Translations under genes and position numbers: made by a program | The notes under the pieces: generated by a model | The model's database searches: none | Told to the model about the DNA's origin: nothing | Seen by the model: only the letters and a program-made list of their open reading frames with translations | Shown: positions 1 to 7,429 of the stretch, in pieces | How the letters are laid out: each line of letters starts with the position of its first letter | Numbering within the stretch: the first letter of the stretch is position 1 | Origin: Prevotella sp. | GTDB taxonomy: Bacteria > Bacteroidota > Bacteroidia > Bacteroidales > Bacteroidaceae | Assembly: GCA_017509155.1 (NCBI GenBank) | Contig: JAFWQE010000166.1 | Location: 1-36,708 of the forward strand | Length of the DNA stretch: 36,708 nucleotides | Reading direction: 5' to 3'

Positions 1-202
1 CCAGCCCAGGGCAACGCCCTGGGTATTATATGATGGCCTATGTACGCCCCACCGGGGCAAAAGAATTGACCATCTTCATCTGGAAAACGCTTTTGCCCCT
101 GTAGGGCGTTAGTAACACACATACATAGTACCCAGGGCGTTGCCCTGGGCTGGTTGCTGCTGGCCTTCCAGGCCGATTATTACAGAGGTGTATAAAGAGT
201 AG
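1..202 (+). repeat. Long palindromic dispersed element, copy 1 (truncated by the window edge)
   Basis: The core starts with CCAGCCCAGGGCAACGCCC and closes with its inverted counterpart at about 132-152. Between these are smaller dyads around GCCCC...GGGGC (about 46-57) and GCCCCTGTAGGGC (about 96-108). It ends with a TGTATAAAGAGTAG edge at 189-202. A second copy lies in opposite orientation at 28019-28319 and matches closely across the core and the right shoulder. The matching left shoulder of this copy would lie before base 1. No transposase is encoded. It resembles non-autonomous, structure-forming intergenic repeats; how it moves is unknown. Confidence 0.85.
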
Positions 203-300
203 GCTTAGGGAGGGAGTAGTGAGTGGTAAGAGAACACGTCTTCTGTTTCCTTTTTATGATTCTATTCTGGGCTTGCCCGCATTCCTCTTACCTCTTACCT

Positions 301-343
301 CTCACCACTCACCTCTAAAACAGAAACAAGCAGAGCTTGCGAC
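301..343 (-). repeat. Dispersed motif, GTTTTAGAGGTGAGTGGTGAG type, copy 1
   Basis: Read on the minus strand this is CGCAAGCT, then TGCTTG, then GTTTTAGAGGTGAGTGGTGAG. Related copies lie at 20245-20284 and 27826-27865, both on the plus strand. Copies 1 and 3 each sit about 100-155 nt from the same (right-hand) edge of the long palindromic element, so the pair may travel together. Confidence 0.6.
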
Positions 344-615
344 AGTTGAATCATCTTTATTCGTTCGGCAATTACATAGGAGGTCTGGCAACAACTATGT
401 CTTTTGGCTCGAATGAGTCCAGAAGCAGTGGAAGAAGGTCACAAAAAAGGGAACATCAAAAGGACGGTCTGGCTCAGGAGTTCTATGCAAGCAAAGCGAC
501 CGAAAGGCTGATTTCTGAGCCTGCTGCTTCCGTTTTCGTTAGCCGAGACCATCAAATCGGAACCGTCAGCACAACGTTCTCTGACAGGTAAACCGCCAAT
601 CTGACGAAACAAACC

Positions 616-703
616 CAATGGAATCGTTGAACAAATCCATTGAAATCGTTCAACGAAATCAATGGAATCGTTCAACAAAATCAATGGATTTGTTTCATTA
701 AAA
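616..703 (+). repeat. 22-nt tandem array, locus 1 (4 units)
   Basis: Four head-to-tail 22-nt units start at 616, 638, 660 and 682, each beginning CAATGGA or CATTGAA, followed by TCGTTCAAC-like sequence. The last unit is degenerate. The same unit family forms four-unit arrays at 17415-17502 and 28744-28831, all in the same orientation. There are no spacers between units, so this is not a CRISPR. A 22-nt period is not a multiple of three and is about two helical turns, which argues for a DNA or RNA role rather than coding. Confidence 0.85.
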
Positions 704-733
704 CGCCAATTAAACTGAATAAAATTGGCGTTT
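701..733. terminator. Perfect 11-bp A/T-rich hairpin
   Basis: AAACGCCAATT (701-711) is repeated inverted at 723-733 with an 11-nt loop. It directly follows the 22-nt array and lies about 175 nt beyond the stop codon of the minus-strand gene ending at 909. It could end that transcript, but it has no long T tract, so a terminator role is inference. Confidence 0.4.
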
Positions 734-850
734 AAATGACAAAAAGACGGCAGAAAAAATCGTCTGATTTTCCATTGCCTGAGACGCTAAACGTTTTTGC
801 ACGAATGAACATCTAACAGATGTCCCGCGTTTGTTCAGCCATTCATGCCT

Positions 851-880
851 GTTCATGCACATTCGTGTAGCGCCGCAGGC
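851..880 (+). repeat. Short dispersed motif TCGTGTAGCGCC, copy 1
   Basis: This 30-nt segment, centred on TCGTGTAGCGCCGCAGGC, matches 28623-28652 at about 25 of 30 positions. Both copies are near a 22-nt tandem array. Function is unknown. Confidence 0.55.
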
Positions 881-908
881 GGACAATCTCATGAGAGAAA
901 ACGAAGTC

Positions 909-3900
909 TCAGCCGTTCTCGGGCAGCAGGACGACGCCCTCCTGCTTCATGCCGTCCATCATGATTTTCAGCGGATGGCTGAAGCGCACATGGCGCACGA
1001 ACTCGGTTTCCTCGACGGCTTCCATCTCGTCGAGCAGCTCTTTCTGGAAGATTCCGTCGTCGTTGAAGGTGTTCACGGTGAAGTAGCCCACGCCGAACGA
1101 CGTCAGGTTCTGGAAGAAATGGGTGCCTTGCGACGGGTCCACACGGTAGTTCTTGAGCCCTGCCTCCACGATGACGCGCGCGGCGGAGATGTGGGGCCAC
1201 TTGACGGGAATGCCCAGCCAGTAGTCGCTGCTTCCCCAGCGGCCAGGCCCTACGAGCACATATCCGCGCCCCTCGTCGAGGAAACGGCGGTTGATGCGCT
1301 CTATCTGCTCGGCAATGGCGGGGTTGTTCTGCGCCGAGAAGTCGTCGCCGGCCTTCACGTAGACCACGTCGAACACGTCGTCGCTGATGCCGTGGCCCAG
1401 CGAGTTGTGCGACCGCAACAGGCACTGCGTGTCGGGAATCTTGTTGATGTCTTCGTCGAGCACCTGCTTGGAGTCTACGATGGGACGTATCTGCAGGAGG
1501 TAGAACTCGCCGGTGCGGTCGTCGTTGATGTTGCACGCCAGCTCTATTTCCACCGGCCTGCGCATGGCCTCCGCGCCGAACTGCATCGACATCTGCAACA
1601 GCTGAGGAAGGGGGAACACGCCATGCTGGAGCACACCACAGAGGGAGATGATCTTGCGCCCGCCCTCGTAGTAGCCGTCGCGAATCATCTGGTCTGTCGG
1701 GTCATAGGTGCTGCTGATGTACCGGAGCGAGCCGTCCTTGTCGGCCTCGCGCACGCGCAGGTTCTTGATGTTGAAGCCATCGTCCACCTGGAAATCGTTG
1801 CCTACGTGGGTCATGTCGAGGGCATAGAAACGTGTCTGGGTGTCCTTGAGCGCTATGTCCATCTCGCTCATCTGCAGGACCTTGTCGGGATGATAGGGAT
1901 TCACGCGCAGCGTCTGCCCTCCGTCCACGATGTATTTTCCCAGTCCGAGCGCCAGGCTGGCCACTCCTTCCTCGGCGGTCTCGCCTTCCAGGGGATAGTA
2001 GTTGAGCGACCTCAGCACACCGCTGATGTTGGGATAGAAGCGGTCGCCGTAGCGCTTGCCCACCACTTCCTGCAGGATGACGGCCATCTTCTCCTGGTCG
2101 ATGACGTTGGAGGTGGCGGTCATATAGGCCTTGGAGTCGCGATAGTAGACCGACGCGTAGACGCTCTTGATGGCGGCGGCAAGCATCTGCAGCATCTGGT
2201 ATTTATCGTCCAGATAGGGTATCATGTAGGTGCTGTAGATGCCGGCGAACGGCTGGTAGTGGCTGTCTTCGAGCAGTGAGCTGCTGCGGATGGCGATGGG
2301 CGACCGCGTGGCCTCAAAGAAGGTGAAGAAGTCGGCTATGAACCGGTCGGGCAGCTGGGCGCGCAGGAAGTGGCGCAGGATGTCTTCGTCGGAGGCATCG
2401 CTCAGGGCGATGGGATACAGGTTGTTGGAATCCATGAACTCGTCGAAGACATCGGTGCAGAGAACCACCGTCTTCGGAATGCTCACCTTCACGCCTTCGA
2501 ACTCGTTGAACTCAGGATGCTGCTTGATGACATTGTCGAGGAAAGCCAGTCCGCGCCCTTTTCCGCCCAGCGAACCGTCGCCGATGCGTGCGAAATGGCT
2601 GTAGGTGTCGAAGCGGTTGCGGTCGAACAAGGCCACCACGCCGATGTTTTTCATGCGGCGATACTGCACAATGGCGTCGAAGATGATGCGGCGGTGGGCA
2701 TCCACGTCCTTCAGCTTGTGCCACGTAACGGTCTTCAGGAAGGCCGACACGGGGAAGATGGCGCGGGCGCAGAGCCAGCGGCTCATGTGGTTGCGCGATA
2801 TGTGGTGGAGCATGGAGTCGTAGGGAATGGTGAAGATGTTGTCCTGCAGCTCCTTGAGGTTCCTCACACGGCGCACCTCGTCGTGGGTCTTCGGGTCGCG
2901 GAAGATGAAGTCGCCGAAGCCGAAATGCTCGGCCAGTATGTTGCGCAGGTCGATGTTCATCTTCTTGGAGTTCTTGTCCACATACTTGATGCCGATGCCC
3001 ATCTGCTCGGCCTTTGCGCGGTTGGCGGTCTCGGCGCTCTGCATGATGAGGGGCACGTATTCGTCGCGCTCGCGGATGGCCTTCAGCAGCTTGAAGCCGG
3101 CATCGGGGTCTTTCTCGGCGCGTGTGGGGACAAAGGTGTGGGGGTCCGACGGCGCTAGCTTGTGCAGCGGGAAACGGCAGTCGGCAATCACGCCGAGGGT
3201 GTTGTCGTGGTATTTCTCATAGAGCTCCCAGGCCTCCTCGTAGGTGCGCGCCAAGACGACCTTGGGGCGGCCGCGCATGCGCAACGTGGCCGAGTGGGGA
3301 TTCAGTGCCTCGGTGGCGAAGCGCTGGCTCTGTGCGAGGATGTAGCTGTAGAGGTTGGGCAGGACAGACGAATAGAAGCGGATGCCGTCTTCAACCAGCA
3401 GGATCATCTGCACACCGGCTTCCTCGATGTCGTGCTCCAGATTCATCTTGTCTTCTATGAGCTTGATGATGCTCAGGATGAGGTTGGTGTTGCCCAGCCA
3501 GCAGAAAACGTAGTCGAAGATGCTCATATCCTCGTTCTCAATGCGGCGGGTGATGCCGTGGGAGAAGGGAGTGAGCACCACGCAGGGCGTCTCGGGCACG
3601 TGCTGCTTGACGGAACGCGCCACGTCGAAGGCGTCGTTGTCGGCATTGCCGGGCATACATATCACCAGGTCGATGCTGGTTTCGCGCAGCACCGCCTCGG
3701 CCTCCTCCACGGTGCTCACCTGCGTGAAGGTGGGCGGATAGCGCAGGCCCAGTTCGGTGTACTCGTTGAAAATCTTCTCGTCGACACGTCCGTCGTCCTC
3801 GAGCATGAAGGCATCATAGGGATTGGCCACTATCAAGACGTTGTAGATGCGACGTGTCATCAGATTGACAAACGACACGTCTTTCAGATAGAATTTATTC

Positions 3901-3926
3901 CACTGTTGCGGTATGTTGTTTTCCAT
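909..3926 (-). CDS. Tandem receiver-domain / PEP-pyruvate-binding (PPDK-like) protein
   Basis: About 1005 aa when started at the ATG at 3926. An open frame runs 26 codons further upstream, but a good promoter (-7 at 3957-3964) lies inside that extension, so the shorter start is preferred. Residues ~25-160 form a receiver-like fold without a clear phospho-acceptor Asp. Residues ~172-340 look like a genuine response-regulator receiver: VEDG (178-181), Asp249 in IADCR, Ser297 and Lys318. From ~450 comes a PEP/pyruvate-binding ATP-grasp region with GGKGRG (454-459) and IRSSSLLEDS (546-555), as in PEP synthase and pyruvate phosphate dikinase. I do not see the swivelling phospho-histidine domain or the PEP-binding barrel of those enzymes, so it is probably not a complete PPDK. 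The family is common in Bacteroidota; its reaction is not known to me. It may link phosphosignalling to nucleotide or pyruvate/PEP sensing (inference). It is transcribed alone, divergently from 4118-4666. Confidence 0.88.
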   Translation of the reverse strand: MENNIPQQWNKFYLKDVSFVNLMTRRIYNVLIVANPYDAFMLEDDGRVDEKIFNEYTELGLRYPPTFTQVSTVEEAEAVLRETSIDLVICMPGNADNDAFDVARSVKQHVPETPCVVLTPFSHGITRRIENEDMSIFDYVFCWLGNTNLILSIIKLIEDKMNLEHDIEEAGVQMILLVEDGIRFYSSVLPNLYSYILAQSQRFATEALNPHSATLRMRGRPKVVLARTYEEAWELYEKYHDNTLGVIADCRFPLHKLAPSDPHTFVPTRAEKDPDAGFKLLKAIRERDEYVPLIMQSAETANRAKAEQMGIGIKYVDKNSKKMNIDLRNILAEHFGFGDFIFRDPKTHDEVRRVRNLKELQDNIFTIPYDSMLHHISRNHMSRWLCARAIFPVSAFLKTVTWHKLKDVDAHRRIIFDAIVQYRRMKNIGVVALFDRNRFDTYSHFARIGDGSLGGKGRGLAFLDNVIKQHPEFNEFEGVKVSIPKTVVLCTDVFDEFMDSNNLYPIALSDASDEDILRHFLRAQLPDRFIADFFTFFEATRSPIAIRSSSLLEDSHYQPFAGIYSTYMIPYLDDKYQMLQMLAAAIKSVYASVYYRDSKAYMTATSNVIDQEKMAVILQEVVGKRYGDRFYPNISGVLRSLNYYPLEGETAEEGVASLALGLGKYIVDGGQTLRVNPYHPDKVLQMSEMDIALKDTQTRFYALDMTHVGNDFQVDDGFNIKNLRVREADKDGSLRYISSTYDPTDQMIRDGYYEGGRKIISLCGVLQHGVFPLPQLLQMSMQFGAEAMRRPVEIELACNINDDRTGEFYLLQIRPIVDSKQVLDEDINKIPDTQCLLRSHNSLGHGISDDVFDVVYVKAGDDFSAQNNPAIAEQIERINRRFLDEGRGYVLVGPGRWGSSDYWLGIPVKWPHISAARVIVEAGLKNYRVDPSQGTHFFQNLTSFGVGYFTVNTFNDDGIFQKELLDEMEAVEETEFVRHVRFSHPLKIMMDGMKQEGVVLLPENG

Positions 3927-3956
3927 AAAACGGGGAATGGGTGTTGTAAACTCGTG

Positions 3957-3988
3957 CAAACTTACAAAGAAAAAGCGAGAACACAAAA
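3957..3988 (-). promoter_or_regulatory. Bacteroidota-type promoter for the receiver/PEP-binding gene
   Basis: On the minus strand, TAAGTTTG (3964-3957) fits the TAnnTTTG -7 consensus. A TTTTG -33 element (3988-3984) lies 19 nt upstream. Its position argues for the start at 3926 rather than an upstream ATG at 4004. Confidence 0.65.
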
Positions 3989-4050
3989 TGTTTTGGCCAA
4001 ACATGCTGAAAAATTCCGCATCTTTCTTCGTTATTCAACGTGCTTTTTAT

Positions 4051-4081
4051 TACCTTTGTCGCCGATTCCACACAATGTGGA
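4051..4081 (+). promoter_or_regulatory. Probable promoter with short dyad for the 4118 gene
   Basis: TACCTTTG (4051-4058) fits the -7 consensus; no good -33 TTG is seen at the usual distance. A 6-bp dyad TCCACA/TGTGGA (4067-4081, CAA loop) lies at or just after the expected transcription start and could be an operator or a 5' hairpin (inference). Confidence 0.45.
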
Positions 4082-4117
4082 CCGCATCCTTGTTGAATAT
4101 AATATATAAAAGAACGC

Positions 4118-4666
4118 ATGAAGAAACTGCTCGTATTGATCCTGTTGGTTGGCATAGCCATACTGATGACGCTCACGCGACCTGACAAAAAGGCGCATAA
4201 AGAAGCCATGATGAAAGCCGTCAGCGAATATGTGGAGGAAGAAGCCGCTGAACGCGGAATGGACAACAACGTGTTCGGGAAAGTGGGGAAAAGCCTCATC
4301 AAGACGGCAGTATCCGCCGCCATCGACATGAAGCTGCAACTCAATGACTACGTGCTGTTCAACACAACCCATGTCCACCTGAAAGGCGAAGACAAGACAC
4401 TTTCCGTGGGACTCTTCGGACAAGTCATCACCTTCGACAAGGAGATGCTGCGCGAAGCACTGGAGTCGGGCGACGACCTCGACCCCGACAAAATGCTGAA
4501 GGAGGAAAAGGAAGCCTACAAAGAAGCGAAGAAAGCAGACAGGAAAGCTCAGAGGGAAGCAAGGAAACAGGCCCGCGAGGCTGAAAAAGCCGCAAAGAAA
4601 GCCGAGAAAGAAGCCAGGAAAGCCGCAAAGAAAGCGGAAAAGGAAGCCAGACGGGCTGCTCAGTGA
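4118..4666 (+). CDS. Membrane-anchored protein with Lys/Ala-rich C-terminal coil, unknown function
   Basis: 182 aa. Residues 2-19 are a hydrophobic N-terminal segment (signal anchor or signal peptide). Residues ~20-120 are a soluble region with patterns such as NDYVLF and GLFGQVITF; this recalls the small DUF4359-type proteins, but I am not certain of that assignment. Residues ~120-182 are almost entirely Lys, Ala, Glu and Arg in a heptad-like pattern, predicted to be a long charged helix or coiled coil. It is followed by gdhA in the same direction, but a separate promoter is found between them, so the two are probably independent. The Lys/Ala tail could bind nucleic acid or an acidic surface; that is inference. 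Function unknown. Confidence 0.85.
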   Translation: MKKLLVLILLVGIAILMTLTRPDKKAHKEAMMKAVSEYVEEEAAERGMDNNVFGKVGKSLIKTAVSAAIDMKLQLNDYVLFNTTHVHLKGEDKTLSVGLFGQVITFDKEMLREALESGDDLDPDKMLKEEKEAYKEAKKADRKAQREARKQAREAEKAAKKAEKEARKAAKKAEKEARRAAQ

Positions 4667-4771
4667 CAACGGCCTGAAAGAAACGGTCTGCTGGCAGACT
4701 GAGAACGAACGGCAAAAACCATCCCTCGGGGAAAAAAGTCTGCCTAAAAAAGAAGATTTTCGGTTTTTCTC

Positions 4772-4802
4772 TTGGCGGTTTCAACAAAAACCACTACATT
4801 TG
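4772..4802 (+). promoter_or_regulatory. Bacteroidota-type promoter of gdhA
   Basis: TTG at 4772-4774, a 20-nt spacer, then TACATTTG at 4795-4802 form a near-ideal -33/-7 pair. The predicted 5' leader is about 40 nt, A/T-rich and without a Shine-Dalgarno sequence. Confidence 0.75.
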
Positions 4803-4849
4803 TAAAGTCATTCGAGACATCTTTTTATGTTTAACTAAAATACTATTCT

Positions 4850-6187
4850 ATGAACGTTGAGAAAATCATGCAGAACCTGGAGCAAAAGCACCCAGGTGAA
4901 GCCGAGTTCCTGCAGGCTGTCAGGGAAGTGCTAACCTCTATTCAGGACGTCTACAACCAGCATCCCGAGTTTGAAAAAGCCAAGATTATCGAGCGCATCG
5001 TGGAGCCAGAGCGCATCACCACGTTCCGCGTGCCTTGGGTTGACGACAAGGGCGAGGTGCAGGTGAACATTGGCTATCGCGTGCAGTTCAACAGCGCCAT
5101 CGGCCCGTACAAGGGCGGACTGCGCTTCCATCCGTCAGTAAACCTCTCCATTCTGAAGTTCCTCGGCTTCGAGCAGACCTTCAAGAACGCCCTCACCACA
5201 CTGCCCATGGGCGGCGGCAAGGGTGGTTCTGACTTCGCACCACGCGGAAAGAGCGACGCCGAGATCATGCGTTTCTGCCAGTCATTCATGACTGAGCTTT
5301 ATAAGGTTATAGGTCCCGACATGGACGTTCCCGCTGGCGACATCGGCGTAGGCGGACGCGAGATCGGCTATCTCTTCGGACAATACAAGCGCATCACAGG
5401 ACAGTTCCACGGTGCAATGCTCACCGGCAAGGGACTGGAATGGGGTGGTTCCATCCTGCGTCCTGAGGCTACGGGCTTCGGCGCACTCTACTTCGTGCAC
5501 CACATGCTGGAGACGGCCGGCCACGACATCAAGGGCAAGACCATCGCGCTCTCAGGATTCGGAAACGTGGCATGGGGCGCTGCCAAGAAGGCTACGGAAC
5601 TGGGCGCCAAGGTCATCACCATCAGCGGACCTGACGGATATATCCTCGACGAGGCCGGACTGGATGCCGAGAAGATTGAATACATGCTGGAACTGCGTGC
5701 CAGCGGCAACGACGTGTGCGAGCCCTATGCAGAGGAGTTCCCCGGCAGCAAGTTCTTCCCGGGCAAAAAGCCTTGGGAGGTGAAGGCCGACATATACCTG
5801 CCCTGCGCTACACAGAACGAGCTCAACGGTGCAGACGCAGACGCCATCCTGGCCAACAAGCCGCTATGCGTGGCCGAGGTGTCCAACATGGGCTGCACGG
5901 CAGAGGCTGTCGACAAGTTCATTGCAGCACGCCAGCTGTTCGCTCCGGGTAAGGCTGTCAACGCAGGTGGTGTAGCTACCAGCGGTCTGGAAATGACCCA
6001 GAACTCCATGCGCATCTCTTGGAGTGCCGAAGAAGTGGACCAGAAGCTCCACACAATTATGGCCGGCATCCACGCCCAGTGCATGAAATACGGCAAGGAA
6101 GAGGGCTACATCAACTACGTGAAGGGCGCCAACATCGCCGGATTCATGAAGGTGGCCAATGCTATGATGGCACAAGGAATTGTGTAA
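4850..6187 (+). CDS. gdhA: NADP-type glutamate dehydrogenase
   Basis: 445 aa, the normal length of hexameric bacterial glutamate dehydrogenase. It catalyses reductive amination of 2-oxoglutarate with ammonium, a main route of nitrogen assimilation in the cytoplasm. Visible family features are the substrate-binding PYKGGLRFHP (86-95, Lys88), FKNAL (Lys112), the catalytic-lysine loop GGGKGG (121-126, Lys124), PAGDIGVGGREIGYL with Asp164, and the dinucleotide-binding turn GFGNVAWG (236-243). All key residues are present. The resemblance is to the E. coli-type NADP enzyme, but cofactor preference cannot be proved by eye. The start follows a clear promoter. The last codons (MMAQGIV-stop) lie in an 88-bp unit that is repeated downstream. 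Confidence 0.97.
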   Translation: MNVEKIMQNLEQKHPGEAEFLQAVREVLTSIQDVYNQHPEFEKAKIIERIVEPERITTFRVPWVDDKGEVQVNIGYRVQFNSAIGPYKGGLRFHPSVNLSILKFLGFEQTFKNALTTLPMGGGKGGSDFAPRGKSDAEIMRFCQSFMTELYKVIGPDMDVPAGDIGVGGREIGYLFGQYKRITGQFHGAMLTGKGLEWGGSILRPEATGFGALYFVHHMLETAGHDIKGKTIALSGFGNVAWGAAKKATELGAKVITISGPDGYILDEAGLDAEKIEYMLELRASGNDVCEPYAEEFPGSKFFPGKKPWEVKADIYLPCATQNELNGADADAILANKPLCVAEVSNMGCTAEAVDKFIAARQLFAPGKAVNAGGVATSGLEMTQNSMRISWSAEEVDQKLHTIMAGIHAQCMKYGKEEGYINYVKGANIAGFMKVANAMMAQGIV

Positions 6188-6363
6188 GCAATTCCCATCA
6201 TGGCATCGGACAGCTCGGCGGAGCGAAGCGAAGCCAAGATTTCTGTATGCAATGATGGCACAAGGAATTGTGTAAGCAATTCCCATCATGGCATCGGACA
6301 GCTCGGCGGAGCGAAGCGAAGCCAAGATTTCTGAATGCAATGATGGCACAAGGAATTGTGTAA
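6164..6363 (+). repeat. 88-bp tandem repeat spanning the gdhA stop codon
   Basis: ATGATGGCACAAGGAATTG starts at 6164, 6252 and 6340, giving two full 88-bp units and a 24-bp partial third. The first unit supplies the last codons and stop of gdhA; the later copies repeat those codons outside the gene. Each full unit has a GGAATTG/CAATTCC stem just around the TGTAA stop, inside a larger GATGG...CCATC pairing, so a terminator-like hairpin is duplicated. The units are almost identical, which points to recent duplication. Confidence 0.95.
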
Positions 6364-6378
6364 AACCGCGGGTCTCGT

Positions 6379-6401
6379 AGGTTGCGGTACTTCCGCAACC
6401 T
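6379..6401. terminator. Perfect 9-bp hairpin after gdhA
   Basis: AGGTTGCGG (6379-6387) pairs with CCGCAACCT (6393-6401) across a 5-nt loop. It is followed by a C/T-rich tract and may act with the next hairpin as part of the gdhA transcription end. Confidence 0.5.
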
Positions 6402-6428
6402 CTCCCCTTCCCCACGGAAAACAAAGAC

Positions 6429-6475
6429 AGGAGGCAAGCCCCTTTTGGGAAGCTTGCCTCCTGCTTTCTTTTCCT
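6429..6475. terminator. Rho-independent-type terminator between convergent gdhA and lipoprotein genes
   Basis: AGGAGGCAAGC (6429-6439) pairs perfectly with GCTTGCCTCCT (6452-6462); the loop holds a further CCC/GGG pairing around TTTT. The plus-strand side is followed by T-rich sequence, and the minus-strand side by TGTCTTTGTTTT. It lies between convergent genes and is likely bidirectional. Confidence 0.75.
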
Positions 6476-6509
6476 GTCTTTCTCGGAACGGCGCTACTGC
6501 CATTCGACC

Positions 6510-7283
6510 TCACCGCCGCGTAGGCAGTTCAAACGCCTGTGCACCGGTGACGCGAACATTTCCTCCTACCTCGGCATTGACTTCAAACTGCGCCATGCCG
6601 CGACGCAGACTGCGGTCACCCACTACAGTGGCCGTATACCGTATGCCACTGCCGGGAGCTATGCTCTCCACATTGATGGTTGGCGAGACGAGAATGTGAC
6701 GGTTGCCGGTGGTCTCCATGACAATGGGGCGCACATTATAGAGCGTCTGGCCCGACGTATTCTTCAGGTCGAAGGTAATCTTTGCCACCTCTCCAGCACC
6801 CAATGTCTGGTCTCCATTGTCGTCAAGATAGCGCACGTTGCTGATGACGAGTGTGCCGCTACCGGCTGTCATCTGCTGCGAAGGCACGCTGCCGGGAGCA
6901 CCTGCGATGCCCAGGTCGATGCGGTCGTCGCCACCGTTCTGCGGGTCATAGCCGCTGTCACCGTAGTTGTCGTAGCCATAGCTACCCTGCCCCATGGTGG
7001 AGCGCTGCTCCATGCGGGCCTGGGTGCGCTGGTGGTATTCGTCAATCCTTTCGCGTCGCGACTGGTCGGCTGCACTTCCAATGGCAGTGCCAACGACAGC
7101 GCCGCCTGCCATTCCGATGATGGTGCCCCAGTCACTTCCACGCGGACCGCCGGCGAGCCCGCCAATGGCCGACCCCAGAATGCTGCCCAACGAGGAGCCG
7201 GTGTAGGCTCCACTGGCCGTGTAAGAACCGCAGCTGCTCAGCAACAGTGCTGCGCCCACTGCAAAGATAGCTACTTTCTTCAT
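6510..7283 (-). CDS. Glycine-zipper lipoprotein
   Basis: 257 aa. A lipoprotein signal ends in the lipobox LLSSC (lipidated Cys18), so it is probably outer-membrane anchored. Residues ~24-75 form a glycine-zipper stretch (GSILGSAIGGLAGG, then MAGGAVVGTAIGSAAD), a pattern that can insert into or oligomerise at membranes. Residues ~76-140 are a low-complexity Gln/Arg/Tyr/Gly linker. Residues ~145-250 look like a beta-sandwich with a DDNGDQTLGAGE motif, as in cohesin/CARDB-like modules. It is monocistronic, with its own promoter, and convergent with gdhA. No specific function is known; a surface or envelope-integrity role is inference. Confidence 0.88.
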   Translation of the reverse strand: MKKVAIFAVGAALLLSSCGSYTASGAYTGSSLGSILGSAIGGLAGGPRGSDWGTIIGMAGGAVVGTAIGSAADQSRRERIDEYHQRTQARMEQRSTMGQGSYGYDNYGDSGYDPQNGGDDRIDLGIAGAPGSVPSQQMTAGSGTLVISNVRYLDDNGDQTLGAGEVAKITFDLKNTSGQTLYNVRPIVMETTGNRHILVSPTINVESIAPGSGIRYTATVVGDRSLRRGMAQFEVNAEVGGNVRVTGAQAFELPTRR

Positions 7284-7333
7284 GCCTGTATCTCCTTATT
7301 TAATATATTAACACAAACGATATTTTATCGCTG

Positions 7334-7363
7334 CAAAGATAATTGAAATTATGCAAGTGGCAA
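7334..7363 (-). promoter_or_regulatory. Bacteroidota-type promoter of the glycine-zipper lipoprotein
   Basis: On the minus strand, TATCTTTG (7341-7334) follows TTG (7363-7361) with a 19-nt spacer, a full match to the -33/-7 pattern. Confidence 0.7.
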
Positions 7364-7364
7364 A

Positions 7365-7391
7365 AAAAGTTTTCCCTAAATCGAATAGGGA
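7365..7391 (-). terminator. Possible terminator of the GLUG/LRR protein gene
   Basis: Read on the minus strand, TCCCTA (7391-7386) and TAGGGA (7378-7373) form a 6-bp stem followed by AAAACTTTTTTT. It overlaps the -33 region of the next gene. The stem is short and only moderately convincing. Confidence 0.4.
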
Positions 7392-7429
7392 TTTCCCTAA
7401 ATGAGCCTTTGCACGGGTTTTTGTCGTCT

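Larger units (their letters stand above)
1..908. other. Gene-free repeat-rich stretch at the left edge
   Basis: No convincing gene is seen here; the short open frames lack family resemblance and cross repeats. It holds the right part of a long palindromic element (1-202), a degenerate dispersed motif (301-343), a four-unit 22-nt tandem array (616-703), an A/T-rich hairpin (701-733) and a short dispersed motif (851-880). In 344-615 I see nothing recognisable. Confidence 0.7.

Noticed and set aside
616-703. CRISPR array
   Set aside because: The 22-nt units are directly adjacent without spacers and no cas gene is present; the same holds for the arrays at 17415 and 28744.
831-2279. Long plus-strand open frame opposite the receiver/PEP-binding gene
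   Set aside because: It is rich in His, Val, Ala and Leu, has no family pattern, and is antisense to a strongly conserved protein. It is a codon-usage shadow, as are the similar frames at 2370-3158, 3162-4109, 12560-13576, 13676-14419, 15368-16861 and 32249-33238.
3927-4004. 26-residue N-terminal extension of the receiver/PEP-binding protein
   Set aside because: The predicted -33/-7 promoter lies within it, so an mRNA from that promoter would begin after the upstream ATG.
6198-6513. Short minus-strand frames over the gdhA 88-bp repeat
   Set aside because: They are repeated translations of the duplicated non-coding unit and overlap the terminator.
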